Source of the DNA: Streptomyces aquilus
GTDB lineage: Bacteria > Actinomycetota > Actinomycetes > Streptomycetales > Streptomycetaceae
Reading direction: 5' to 3'
DNA length: 64,000 bases
Assembly (NCBI RefSeq): GCF_003955715.1
Contig: NZ_CP034463.1
Coordinates: 3,782,001 to 3,846,000 of the forward strand
A program made the position numbers and the translations under genes. Below are positions 1-7,798 of this stretch, one piece after another; within the stretch, counting starts at the first letter, position 1, and every line of letters starts with the position of its first letter. The notes beneath the pieces are model-generated. The model searched no databases, had not been told where the DNA came from, and saw nothing but the letters and a program-made list of their open reading frames with translations.

Positions 1-905
1 GCCTCCCTTCCCACCCGTACCGTCGGTGTCGGTGGTGGGAATGCCGTCGGGGTGAGTGCCTCTTCCGCCTCGTCCAGGCCTGGGCGCAGGTCCGGATCCT
101 TGTCCAGGAGTGCGGCCAGGATGGGGCGCAACGGTCCTGCCCCGGCGGGGAGTTCGGGCTCCTCGTACAACACCGCGTGGAGGGTTGCGAGGGTGGTGTC
201 CCGGGAGAAGGGGGACCGGCCGCCCAGGGCCGCGCACAGCGTCGCGCCCAGTGACCAGATGTCGGACGGTGGGCCCTGCGGGCGGCCCGCGATGCGTTCG
301 GGGGCCATGTAGTCGGGGGAACCGACCAGCATGCCGACCATGGTGAGCGCCTTGGCGTCCTGGATGGCCGCGATGCCGAAGTCCGTGAGGACCACGCGGT
401 GGCCGGCGCCCTCCACCAGCACGTTGCCCGGCTTGATGTCCCGGTGCAGGACGCCGCGTGCGTGCACCTGCCGCAGCGCCGTCACCAGTCCGATGCCGAT
501 CCGGGCCGCCTCCCGGGGGCCGAGCGGGCCGTCCTCCGCCATCATCCGTTCCAGGGAGCGGCCCGCCACCAACTCCATGACGATCCACAGGCGTTCGCCC
601 TCGTCCACGACGTCGTAGATCCGCACGACGTTGGGATGGTCGATGCGTGCCGTCGCGCGGGCCTCGCGCAGGGTGCGTTCACGGCGGGTGCGGGTGTCCT
701 CCGCGTCGAGACCGTCGATGCGCATTTCCTTGACCGCGACCTGCCGGTCGAGCATTTCGTCGGCGGCCCGCCACACCCGCCCCATTCCCCCCTGACCGAT
801 ACTCTCGACCAGGCGATATCGGCTCGCCACGAGGATCCCCGGCGCCCCGCCGCTCCGGGTGTTTCCCGTGTTCCCCGTGTTCCCCGCGCTTCCCGCGTTT
901 CCCAT
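1..905 (-). CDS. Serine/threonine protein kinase, C-terminus beyond the window
   Basis: A Hanks-type protein kinase that phosphorylates Ser/Thr of protein partners. The first ~300 residues are present. Visible motifs are the glycine loop ESIGQGGMGRVW, the ATP lysine in VAVKEM, the catalytic loop HRDIKPGN, the DFG motif in LTDFGIA and the activation-segment end YMAPERI. A Pro/Thr-rich linker follows the domain at the window edge, as in membrane-anchored bacterial kinases, but any membrane or sensor segment is out of view. The N-terminus has a short Gly-Asn-Thr/Ala/Ser repeat before the domain. Start ATG at 905 has a short GGGGA upstream; an in-frame TTG at 917 behind a better GGAGG is an alternative. 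It is divergent from the LPXTG gene. Confidence 0.93.
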   Translation of the reverse strand, partial: MGNAGSAGNTGNTGNTRSGGAPGILVASRYRLVESIGQGGMGRVWRAADEMLDRQVAVKEMRIDGLDAEDTRTRRERTLREARATARIDHPNVVRIYDVVDEGERLWIVMELVAGRSLERMMAEDGPLGPREAARIGIGLVTALRQVHARGVLHRDIKPGNVLVEGAGHRVVLTDFGIAAIQDAKALTMVGMLVGSPDYMAPERIAGRPQGPPSDIWSLGATLCAALGGRSPFSRDTTLATLHAVLYEEPELPAGAGPLRPILAALLDKDPDLRPGLDEAEEALTPTAFPPPTPTVRVGRE

Positions 906-1061
906 ATTCCCCGGCAATCCGTCGCACCCCCTCCACCGTGCACCGGTCAACGCCTACTTCAACACAATGGTCACACTTCGCGCCGTACCAGCATAGTGCG
1001 GAGAAATCTTGTGGTAGCTCTTCAAGTACTGCGAATTCAGGCGCAGCCAAGGGGGACGAAC

Positions 1062-1781
1062 ATGAGTTCTCGTCGCATGACGACCATCGCGGGATCGCTG
1101 GTCACGGCATCTTTCTCGGCCGTGCTGATCCTTTCCGGCACCGCCGGCGCGGATGACCAGGGGCCCGGAAGCAGCAAGGGGGGAAAGGTTGTCGACGAGG
1201 CGCCGGACGGCGTGAAGCTGACCACGCTGCTGCCCGAACAGATCTCGGTCGACAACAAGTCCGAGAAGACGGACATCACCGCCACGGTGAAGAACGAAGG
1301 GACCAAGGACAGCGGAAAGATCCAGCTTTTGGTCGTCGGTTTCGACGGCCTCACGGTCAATAGCGTTCAAGGCTGCTCCTCGATTGCCGAAAGCGATCTG
1401 CCGGAGGGCTCGAACAGCGGTTTCGTCTGCCCGATCGACAATCTCGCGGCCGGTAAGTCGAAGTCGTACGCCGTCGACGCGTCGTTCGATCTCGACAAGA
1501 CCGGGAAGATCTGTCTGCCGGTGCAGACCGGCGACGGGAAGAAGACGTACTGGCAGCAGGGCCCGGTTCCGTTCGGTACGACGAATCCGTCGCCGAACGC
1601 CCCGGCCACCCCGCTGCTCCTCGGTACCGACAACAAGCCGGTGGGGCCCGGCGGTGACCAGCTGCCGAAGACCGGTGTCGCGCGCGATCTGCTCCCGGCG
1701 GGGGCGGCCGGCGCGGCTCTGATGGCGGCCGGTGTGGCCGGGCTGTGGTGGTCGACGCGGCGGCCGCGGCAGGAGATCTGA
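1062..1781 (+). CDS. Secreted cell-wall protein with LPXTG sorting signal
   Basis: A 239-residue exported protein predicted to be linked to the cell wall by a sortase. It has an N-terminal signal peptide (two Arg, then a hydrophobic stretch ending near TAGA), a central ~130-residue domain with alternating hydrophobic strands and two Cys, like beta-sandwich repeats of surface proteins, and a C-terminal LPKTG followed by a hydrophobic helix and a basic tail (RRPRQEI). Start ATG is 5 nt behind GGGGGA. Streptomyces class E sortases usually prefer LAXTG, so LPKTG may imply another sortase class. No sortase gene lies in view. The molecular function is unknown. Confidence 0.88.
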   Translation: MSSRRMTTIAGSLVTASFSAVLILSGTAGADDQGPGSSKGGKVVDEAPDGVKLTTLLPEQISVDNKSEKTDITATVKNEGTKDSGKIQLLVVGFDGLTVNSVQGCSSIAESDLPEGSNSGFVCPIDNLAAGKSKSYAVDASFDLDKTGKICLPVQTGDGKKTYWQQGPVPFGTTNPSPNAPATPLLLGTDNKPVGPGGDQLPKTGVARDLLPAGAAGAALMAAGVAGLWWSTRRPRQEI

Positions 1782-1803
1782 CCGGACGGACACCGACAGA
1801 CAC

Positions 1804-1862
1804 TGACGGACACATGGCGGCATAACCTGACGGCGGGTGTCAGGTTATGCCGCCGTCCGTCA
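1804..1862 (+). terminator. Strong hairpin downstream of the LPXTG gene
   Basis: A 16-bp perfect stem (1816-1831 with 1839-1854, 7-nt loop) is extended by an outer 8-bp stem (1804-1811 with 1855-1862), leaving a 4-nt bulge on one side. It lies 22 bp after the stop codon and is probably a factor-independent terminator, although there is no T run. Confidence 0.75.
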
Positions 1863-1920
1863 CGCGGCCGCATAACCTGACGGCGGGTGTCAGGTTATGC
1901 CGCCGTCCGTCACGCGGCCG
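1821..1920. repeat. Exact tandem duplication of a 50-bp unit
   Basis: Positions 1821-1870 and 1871-1920 are identical. Each copy starts CATAACCTGAC and contains an 11-bp perfect inverted repeat (CATAACCTGAC / GTCAGGTTATG), so the terminator hairpin is partly doubled. The second copy runs straight into the decayed oxidase reading frame. Perfect identity suggests a recent event. Confidence 0.97.
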
Positions 1921-2794
1921 ACCGGAAGCTGTCCGTCGCCGGGAATCTCCCACGCGTTGAGCAGTGGGGGTGGGTCGGCACCGGGCGTCGGTGCCGTCTC
2001 CTCCACGCTGGGCGGTGGACTCGGCATCCCGGCGCGGGAGTTCGGGTACGCAGCCGATCATGTGCGGTGGCTCGATGTGGTGACCGGCGACGGGCGCGTG
2101 CACCATGCCACCCCCGGCTCCGACTTGTACCGGGCGCTCCTCGGCGGCGGCCACCGCCTGGGTGTGGTCACCGAGTCGGAGATCGGGCTCGTCCCGGTGC
2201 GGACGCTGTACGGCGGCTCGCTCGCGGTCGACGGGCGGCGGGTCGATCCGGCGGCCGTGCTGCGGGCGTACGAGGCCTGGACGCGGACCGTGCCGGACGG
2301 GCTGACCTCGTCCTTCGCCGCCGTACCGTACCCGGATCCGCCGGCGTCGCCGCCGCATCTGCGTGGGCGGTACGTCGTCTCCGTGCGCCTACTACGGGGA
2401 CAGCGCGGTGCTGAGTGAGCTGGACGCGGCGGACGCGGGCGGGGAGTTCCTGCGGCTCACAGGGCCAGAGGTCGGTTCCATGGTCGTCGTACAGGTCAAT
2501 CATCCCGGTGGGGCGCTCGCGCGGCCCGCCGGGAACTCGGTGCCGTGGCGGGACGGGCGGTTCCTGGTGCGGCTGTTGACCATGGGGGAACGGGCGAAGG
2601 CGCGGGCCCTGCTCGATCCGGCGTTCGAGGTGCTCGCGCCGCGCACCCTCGGACGGGCCGTCAACTTCGCCTTCGGGGCCGGGGATCGGGGCGAGGGGCT
2701 GTACGACCCTCGGACGCGGAAGAGGCTCGCCGGGGTGAAGTCGACGTACGACCCGGCGAACCTCTTCGGTGACGGCTGGGGCGTCAGCGCTTGA
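1921..2794 (+). pseudogene. Remnant of a berberine-bridge-type FAD-linked oxidoreductase
   Basis: The frame from about 1921 to 2390 holds the FAD-domain motif GAVSSTLGGGLG and following sequence. It then ends after RGRYVVSVR, and the homologous sequence continues in another frame as AYYGDSAVLSELDAAD through the family C-terminus (YDPANLF). A small deletion near 2385-2392 would explain the shift. The first ~100 residues of the family, including the flavin-attachment region, are absent, and the truncation falls at the 50-bp tandem repeat. It overlaps the 3' end of convergent bioY by 11 bp. A functional enzyme is unlikely. Confidence 0.85.
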
Positions 2795-3362
2795 TGAGCT
2801 TCCACGCGCTCGGCAGCAGGCCCATCGCCAGGGCCGCCTTGAGGGCGTCGCCGAGCAGGAACGGGGTGAGGCCGGCCGCGACGGCGGCGGAGGCGGACAT
2901 GCCGGTGGCGACGGCGAGGTAGGGGACGCCGACGGCGTAGATGATCGCCTCGCCGAGCAGCATCGCGCCGGCCGTGCGCAGCACGGAGCGGTCGGCGCCG
3001 CGGCGGGCCAGGGCGCCGACGACGGTGGAGGCGAGGATCATGCCGAGGATGTAGCCGAAGGAGGGGGCGGCCGAGCCGGAGGTGGCGCCCGCGAACCACG
3101 GCATGCCCGCGACGCCGGCGATGGCGTACAGCGCGAGGGAGAGGAAGCCGCGGCCCGCGCCGAGCGTGGTGCCGACGAGCAGGGCGGCGAAGGTCTGGCC
3201 GGTCACCGGCACCGGGGAGCCGGGCACGGGCACGGAGATCTGGGCGGCGAGGCCGGTGAGCGCGGCGCCGCCGACGACGAGCGCGATGTCGCGGACGCGG
3301 GAGGCCGGGAGCAGGTCGGCGAGGACCTGGCCGGGGCGGACGGGGGCGACGGCGGTGCTCAT
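2784..3362 (-). CDS. bioY: Biotin transporter BioY
   Basis: The S component of an ECF-type biotin importer in the cytoplasmic membrane, 192 residues with about six hydrophobic segments. Family hallmarks are the PVPGSPVPVTGQTF stretch and the later PWFAGATSGSAAPSFGYI region. No bioM or bioN (ATPase and T component) is adjacent, so it either works alone or uses a shared ECF module elsewhere. Start ATG at 3362 has GGAG at -8; an upstream in-frame ATG at 3398 would add 12 residues without a better ribosome binding site. It is convergent with and slightly overlaps the decayed oxidase. Confidence 0.93.
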   Translation of the reverse strand: MSTAVAPVRPGQVLADLLPASRVRDIALVVGGAALTGLAAQISVPVPGSPVPVTGQTFAALLVGTTLGAGRGFLSLALYAIAGVAGMPWFAGATSGSAAPSFGYILGMILASTVVGALARRGADRSVLRTAGAMLLGEAIIYAVGVPYLAVATGMSASAAVAAGLTPFLLGDALKAALAMGLLPSAWKLIKR

Positions 3363-3483
3363 GGGGACTCCGCGAGGTGGGTGACAGGGACCGGACATCG
3401 CGACGCTATCCCGGGCGGCTCGCGTCGATCACCGTCAGCGCTCGACAAAGGCTGGAGTCGCGGGTTGGTGGTCTCCATACAAA

Positions 3484-3500
3484 GGGTGTCCGTTACACCC
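3484..3500. promoter_or_regulatory. Inverted repeat upstream of bioY
   Basis: GGGTGT-CCGTT-ACACCC lies about 120 bp upstream of bioY. It could be an operator or a small hairpin in the 5' leader. No known biotin regulator consensus was matched. Confidence 0.3.
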
Positions 3501-3622
3501 GGTACGGCGTGATGCCGGTCACTGAGGCCGGGACGTTTCACTCACGTGTCGAATGTGAACGGCGTCTGTAGGGTCCCACCAAAGGGGTGGGGGCGCTCTG
3601 GCCGGATCCGGTCGGTGCCGCC

Positions 3623-3636
3623 TACCCTTCGAGCCA
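3623..3636 (+). promoter_or_regulatory. -10 element for a leaderless leader ORF
   Basis: TACCCT (3623-3628, TANNNT type) ends 7 nt before the ATG at 3636, and no Shine-Dalgarno sequence precedes that ATG. This is the usual geometry of a leaderless transcript. Confidence 0.45.
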
Positions 3637-3722
3637 TGGTTGCCCAGGCCCTCTTCCTCACGTCGCGTCGCCATGTCGACCTGCGGCGCGTGGGCGCGGC
3701 CGCCTGTCGCCGTCCCGGGTGA
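3636..3722 (+). CDS. Short leader peptide upstream of the ROK regulator
   Basis: A 28-residue ORF whose core LTSRRHVDLRRVG is followed by Ala-Ala-Ala-Cys and ends in RRPG. As I recall, this SRRHVDL...C pattern marks the short 'putative leader peptide' ORFs found upstream of sulfur-metabolism genes in Streptomyces. It sits 66 nt before the ROK gene, which in turn precedes the sulfonate operon. I infer a cis-acting role, with translation of the Cys or Arg/His codons affecting downstream expression. Its position behind a -10 element suggests leaderless translation. Confidence 0.68.
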   Translation: MVAQALFLTSRRHVDLRRVGAAACRRPG

Positions 3723-3788
3723 GGCCCCGATCCGGTCTCGCCCCTCGCGTACGGCGCAGTGTCGGACCGGCCCCCCGAGGTGATCACC

Positions 3789-4976
3789 ATGCCCACCCTT
3801 ACGTCTCCCCTGGCCCGCGCCGCCGACAGTGACCGGCGGCGGACCAGCGCGAGTGTCGTCCTGCGGTCCGTGCTGGAGCACGGACCGGTGGCGCGCTCCA
3901 CCATCGCCCGGCTGACCGGGCTGTCCCCGGCGTCCGTGACGGACTACTGTGCCCGGTTCACCCGGCTCGGGCTGATCGAGGAGGCCGCCGTGCCCCGGCG
4001 GACCAGCGGTGTGGGGCGCCCCCATGTGCCGGTCGACCTGGACTCCTCGCGTTTCGTCGTGGGCGGAGTCCATGTGGCGGTGCCCCATACGACGGTCGCG
4101 CTGCTGGATCTGCGGGGGCGGGTGGTGGCCTCGCGGGAGCTCAAGCACGCGGACGGCACCGATCCGGCGCCGGTCCTTGCACGGGCCGCCGAGGGGCTGG
4201 GCGCGCTGCTGGCGGCGCACCCCGGGTGCCGGCCGCTCGGCGTGGGCTTCGCGGCCGGGGGCTGGGTGGACCGGGAGACCGGCACGGTCGTCGAGCATCC
4301 ACTGCTCGGCTGGCGTGACGTACCGGTGCGGGAGCTGCTCGGCGCGCACACCGGGCTGCCGGTCCATGTGGACGGGCACGCGCGGGCGTTGGTGAACGCG
4401 GAGCGCCTGTTCGGGCGGGCGCGCGGCAGCCGGAGCGTGCTGCAACTGTTCGTCGGCAATGTGGTGGACGCGGCGTTCGCCACCCATGACGAGGTGCATC
4501 ACGGGCCGCGTTCGCAGGCGGGCGTCATCGCCCATCTGCCGGTGCCGGGTGGAGCGGAGCCGTGCGAGTGCGGGCGGACCGGCTGCCTCCAGGTGGAGTT
4601 GAGCGAGCGGACGTTGTGCCGGAAGGCGCGGGCCGCCGGGGTGATCGCCGGGGTGAACCCGATGCATCTCGTGCGGGCGGCGGCGGACGGCGATGCGGTG
4701 GCGGTACGGCTGTTGGTGGAGCGGTCGCGGATGACGGGGCGGGCGGCGGGACTGCTGCTCGACGTCCTCAATCCGGACGTGGTCGTCGTCACCGAGGTCG
4801 GCGCGGTCCATCGGGAGGACTGCCTCGCGGCGCTGCGCGAGGAGGTCGGGGCCGGTCGGTCGGGGTCGGTGATCCCGACGAGTTTCCCGGACGCGGTGCT
4901 CGCGGTGGCGGGTGGAGCGGTGGCGCTCGACGTGCTCTACCGGGACCCGCTGACCGTGTCACCTGAGCGGATTTAA
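3789..4976 (+). CDS. ROK-family transcriptional regulator of the sulfonate locus
   Basis: A 395-residue regulator. An N-terminal winged helix (ARSTIARLTGLSPASVTDYC, ~35-60) is followed by a ROK fold carrying the zinc motif CECGRTGCLQ. The sugar-kinase phosphate loop DxGGT is not conserved (the equivalent stretch is GGVHVAVPHTT), so it is a repressor or activator and not a kinase. Start ATG 3789 lies behind GAGGTG. It is co-directional with the importer and lies only 54 nt before the next leader ORF. ROK proteins usually sense sugars or sugar phosphates; the surroundings here suggest control of organosulfur use, which is inferred. Confidence 0.92.
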   Translation: MPTLTSPLARAADSDRRRTSASVVLRSVLEHGPVARSTIARLTGLSPASVTDYCARFTRLGLIEEAAVPRRTSGVGRPHVPVDLDSSRFVVGGVHVAVPHTTVALLDLRGRVVASRELKHADGTDPAPVLARAAEGLGALLAAHPGCRPLGVGFAAGGWVDRETGTVVEHPLLGWRDVPVRELLGAHTGLPVHVDGHARALVNAERLFGRARGSRSVLQLFVGNVVDAAFATHDEVHHGPRSQAGVIAHLPVPGGAEPCECGRTGCLQVELSERTLCRKARAAGVIAGVNPMHLVRAAADGDAVAVRLLVERSRMTGRAAGLLLDVLNPDVVVVTEVGAVHREDCLAALREEVGAGRSGSVIPTSFPDAVLAVAGGAVALDVLYRDPLTVSPERI

Positions 4977-4993
4977 TTCAGAAACTCCGAATG

Positions 4994-5030
4994 TTGACAG
5001 GGGTTCCGCGAGGCCGCGAGCATCGTGTTC
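4994..5030 (+). promoter_or_regulatory. Promoter of the sulfonate operon
   Basis: TTGACA (4994-4999) is followed after 18 bp by GAGCAT (5018-5023), which shares the A2 and T6 of the -10 consensus. The ATG of the Cys-leader ORF starts 7 nt further on, so transcription may begin at or next to that ATG. Confidence 0.5.
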
Positions 5031-5069
5031 ATGAGCCCTCACCTGCACTGTCGCGCCTTCTGTTGCTGA
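5031..5069 (+). CDS. Cysteine-ending leader peptide of the sulfonate operon
   Basis: A 12-codon ORF encoding MSPHLHCRAFCC, with three Cys of which two are the final codons. It lies 86 nt upstream of the binding-protein gene and directly behind the promoter, with no convincing ribosome binding site. Mycobacterial upstream ORFs with consecutive Cys codons are known to attenuate sulfur genes when Cys-tRNA is plentiful or scarce. By analogy, ribosome stalling at the terminal Cys-Cys could control access to the downstream gene. The role is inferred and coding is not proven. Confidence 0.6.
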   Translation: MSPHLHCRAFCC

Positions 5070-5155
5070 CACGCTGCCCCGTGTGACGCGCTCGTTTCTG
5101 CCGCGTGAATTTCCTTCCCCGCGCCTTTTCATGCACCAATTCAGGGAGTCCTCCC

Positions 5156-6223
5156 ATGCCCATTTCCCGTACGTCCGGAATGGACCGACGACTGTTCCTC
5201 ACCTCGCTCGTGGGCGCCGCGGCCGGCGTCGCCGGGCTGAGCGGCTGCGCCGAGTCCAGTGCCGCCACGAGCGACGAGGGCGCCTCGACCGCGCCGCTCG
5301 CCGACAAGGTCCCACCAGGCACCGCCCTGCGGATCTCCTCGTATCAAGGCACCCAGCAACTCCAGTTCAAGCTGGCCGAGTTGGGCGAGCTCCCGTTCAA
5401 GGTCTCCAGCTGGGTGAATGTCGCCGCCGGTCCCGATGTCATCAACGCCTTCCGCGCCAAGTCCCTGGACCTCGCCAACAACGCGGGAATTCCGCCGATC
5501 CAGGCGCATTACCAGGGCTTCGACGCGAAGATCGTCGCGATCAACATCACCCGCAGGCCCAACTACGTCTTCGCCACCAAGCCCGGCAGCGACATCCGCT
5601 CGGTGCGGGACTTCAAGGGGAAGAAGCTGGCGTTCTCGCAGGGCCAGGCCCAAGGGGTCGTGCTGCTGCGGGCGTTGAAGAAGGCCGGGCTGGCCTACGA
5701 CGAGGTGAAGCTGGTCCCGCTGACCAGCAACCAGTTCCTCACCGCGCTCCAGTCGGGCCAGGTGGACATCGCCCCGCTGCCCAACACCCAGTCGCCCGCG
5801 TACATCGCGCAGTACCAGGCGAAGGGCGCCCGGCTCATCACCACCGACGTCGTCGACCTCCTCAACCTGCTGTGGGCGCCGACCTCCGTGCTGAACGACG
5901 AGGCGAAGGCCGCCGCGGTCGCCGCGTACATCCCGTACTGGGCGAAGGGCACCGTGTGGGCGTACGAGAACCCGGACGTCTGGAACGAGGAGTTCTACGT
6001 CAAGACGCAGAACCTGACCGCCGCCCAGGCCAAGTCGATCTCGGACCTCGCCAACAAGCCTTTGTTCCCGCCGAGTTGGGGAGAGGCGATCCGGTGGGAG
6101 CAGGAGACCGCCGATCTGCTGGCGGAGGGCGGCTTCGTGAAGAAGTTCGACGTGGCCTCGCTCTTCGACCACCGCTTCGAGGGCATCGCCGCGCGGTCCG
6201 TGTCCGAGGAGTACCGGAAGTGA
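5156..6223 (+). CDS. Sulfonate-type ABC transporter substrate-binding lipoprotein
   Basis: A 355-residue SsuA/TauA-type periplasmic-binding-fold protein that captures aliphatic sulfonates or related organosulfur compounds outside the membrane. The N-terminus combines a twin-arginine-like RRLFL with a lipobox LSGC (Cys31), so it is probably Tat-exported and lipid-anchored. The start at 5156 follows AGGGAG. It is the first structural gene of the operon and its stop overlaps the permease GTG. Exact substrate cannot be read from sequence; the adjacent monooxygenase and dioxygenase favour a sulfonate or sulfate ester. Confidence 0.9.
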   Translation: MPISRTSGMDRRLFLTSLVGAAAGVAGLSGCAESSAATSDEGASTAPLADKVPPGTALRISSYQGTQQLQFKLAELGELPFKVSSWVNVAAGPDVINAFRAKSLDLANNAGIPPIQAHYQGFDAKIVAINITRRPNYVFATKPGSDIRSVRDFKGKKLAFSQGQAQGVVLLRALKKAGLAYDEVKLVPLTSNQFLTALQSGQVDIAPLPNTQSPAYIAQYQAKGARLITTDVVDLLNLLWAPTSVLNDEAKAAAVAAYIPYWAKGTVWAYENPDVWNEEFYVKTQNLTAAQAKSISDLANKPLFPPSWGEAIRWEQETADLLAEGGFVKKFDVASLFDHRFEGIAARSVSEEYRK

Positions 6224-7059
6224 GCGCCGTGACGACGACGGCCCCCGCCGTCACCGAGGCCCCGCCGGCGGTACGCCGCAGGCGCCGCAGCCTCTCCCCC
6301 GGTCGCCGGCTGCCCGCCGCCCGGCTCATCGGCCCGGTGCTGCTGCTCGCCCTGTGGGCCGCCGCCTCCGCCGCCGGCCGGCTGGACCCGGGGGCGATCC
6401 CGGCGCCCTGGAACGTGCTGGAGACGGGCGCCCGGCTGTGGACCGAGGGCACCCTTGCGGACGACATCCTGACCTCGCTCCAGCGGGCCGCCTCCGGCTT
6501 CGCGATCGGCCTGGTCGCCGGGGTCGCGCTGGCGCTGGCGGCGGGGCTGAGCCGGGTCGGGGAGGCGCTGATCGACGGGACGGTGAACCTCAACCGGGCG
6601 ATCCCCACCCTCGGTCTGATCCCGCTGTTCATCCTCTGGCTGGGCATCGGCGAGACCTTCAAGATCGCCATCATCGCGATCGTCGTCTACATCCCGATCT
6701 ACCTCAACACCCATGCCGCGCTGGCCGGCATCGACAGCCGGTTCGTCGAACTCGCCGAGGTACAGGGGCTGAACCGGTTCCAGTTCATCCGGCAGATCGT
6801 CATCCCCGGCGCGCTGCCCGGATTCTTCGTGGGACTCCGGCTCGGTGTCACCGGTTCCTGGCTCGGCCTGGTCGTGCTGGAGCAGATCAACGCCACCAGC
6901 GGGCTCGGCTACCTGATGTTCCAGGCCCAGAACTACGGCCAGTCGGACGTCATCCTCGTCGGCCTGGTCGTCTACGGCGTCTTCGGTCTCGTCTCCGACA
7001 GCGCGGTCCGCCTCATCGAAAGGAAGGTGCTGTCATGGCGACGCTCACTGAGCAGCTGA
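6220..7059 (+). CDS. Sulfonate-type ABC transporter permease
   Basis: A 279-residue SsuC/TauC-type inner-membrane permease with about six helices. The EAA-like loop appears as [20 protein letters not shown], which contacts the ATPase. The GTG at 6220 overlaps the upstream TGA (GTGA) and has GAGGAG 8 nt before it; a second GTG at 6229 is possible. The N-terminal 25 residues are basic and Pro-rich. Confidence 0.9.
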   Translation: MSAVTTTAPAVTEAPPAVRRRRRSLSPGRRLPAARLIGPVLLLALWAAASAAGRLDPGAIPAPWNVLETGARLWTEGTLADDILTSLQRAASGFAIGLVAGVALALAAGLSRVGEALIDGTVNLNRAIPTLGLIPLFILWLGIGETFKIAIIAIVVYIPIYLNTHAALAGIDSRFVELAEVQGLNRFQFIRQIVIPGALPGFFVGLRLGVTGSWLGLVVLEQINATSGLGYLMFQAQNYGQSDVILVGLVVYGVFGLVSDSAVRLIERKVLSWRRSLSS

Positions 7060-7760
7060 CCCGGCCCGCCGTCCGACTCCGGGGCCTGACCCGGTCGTTC
7101 GACCAGCGTACGGTCCTCGACGGCATCGACCTGGACATCCCCGCCGGACAGTTCGTCGCCCTGCTCGGGCACAGCGGTTCCGGCAAGAGCACCCTGCTGC
7201 GGGCGATCGCGGGCCTGGACCACGAGGTCGTCGGAAGCGGGCAGCTCACCGCCCCCGAGCGGATATCGGTGGTCTTCCAGGACTCGCGGCTGCTGCCCTG
7301 GCGCCGGGTCCTGGACAACGTCCTGCTGGGCACGGACGGCACCGAAAAGGGGCGTGCCGCGCTCGACGAGGTGGGGCTCAAGGGGCGGGAGCGGGCCTGG
7401 CCGAACGAGCTGTCCGGCGGGGAGGCGCAGCGGGCGGCGCTGGCCCGGTCGCTGGTCCGGGAGCCCGAACTGCTGCTCGCCGACGAGCCGTTCGGGGCGC
7501 TGGACGCCCTGACCCGGATCAAGATGCACGCCCTGCTGCGGGAGCTGTGGGAGCGGCACCGGCCGTCGGTGCTGCTGGTCACGCACGACGTGGACGAGGC
7601 GATCGTGCTGGCCGACCGGGTGCTGGTGCTGGAGGAGGGGCGGATCGGCCTCGACCTGGCCATCGAGCCCCCGCATCCGCGGTCGTACCGCGATCCGCTG
7701 CTGGGCGAGTACCGGGAGCGGCTGCTGAAGGCGCTCGGAGTGACGGAGGACCACGCATGA
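7035..7760 (+). CDS. Sulfonate-type ABC transporter ATP-binding protein
   Basis: A 241-residue SsuB/TauB-type ATPase that powers the importer. Motifs are Walker [10 protein letters not shown]-loop [11 protein letters not shown], signature [12 protein letters not shown], Walker [13 protein letters not shown] and H-loop LVTHDVDEA. It starts inside the permease gene (25-bp overlap) behind AAGGAAGG. Its stop codon overlaps the start of a 13-codon ORF. Confidence 0.92.
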   Translation: MATLTEQLTRPAVRLRGLTRSFDQRTVLDGIDLDIPAGQFVALLGHSGSGKSTLLRAIAGLDHEVVGSGQLTAPERISVVFQDSRLLPWRRVLDNVLLGTDGTEKGRAALDEVGLKGRERAWPNELSGGEAQRAALARSLVREPELLLADEPFGALDALTRIKMHALLRELWERHRPSVLLVTHDVDEAIVLADRVLVLEEGRIGLDLAIEPPHPRSYRDPLLGEYRERLLKALGVTEDHA

Positions 7761-7798
7761 CCATCGGCCCCCGTGCGACGGAGGAGAACCACGCATGA
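7757..7798 (+). other. Possible 13-codon intercistronic ORF from a duplicated junction
   Basis: The [16 protein letters not shown] starts within the ATPase stop (ATGA) and its own stop overlaps the ATG of the monooxygenase gene (ATGA). The two junctions are a near repeat, GACGGAGGA-CCACGCATGACCA, with GAA inserted in the second. Each contains a Shine-Dalgarno sequence. It could be a by-product of a small duplication that preserved translational coupling. A peptide function is unsupported. Confidence 0.35.

Noticed and set aside
1821..1920. Tandem 50-bp repeat as an attachment site of a mobile element
   Set aside because: No integrase, transposase or tRNA gene is nearby, and the repeat is an internal copy of a hairpin.
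3750..3790. In-frame earlier start of the ROK gene at 3759
   Set aside because: The codon at 3759 has no ribosome binding site, whereas GAGGTG lies 6-7 nt before ATG 3789.
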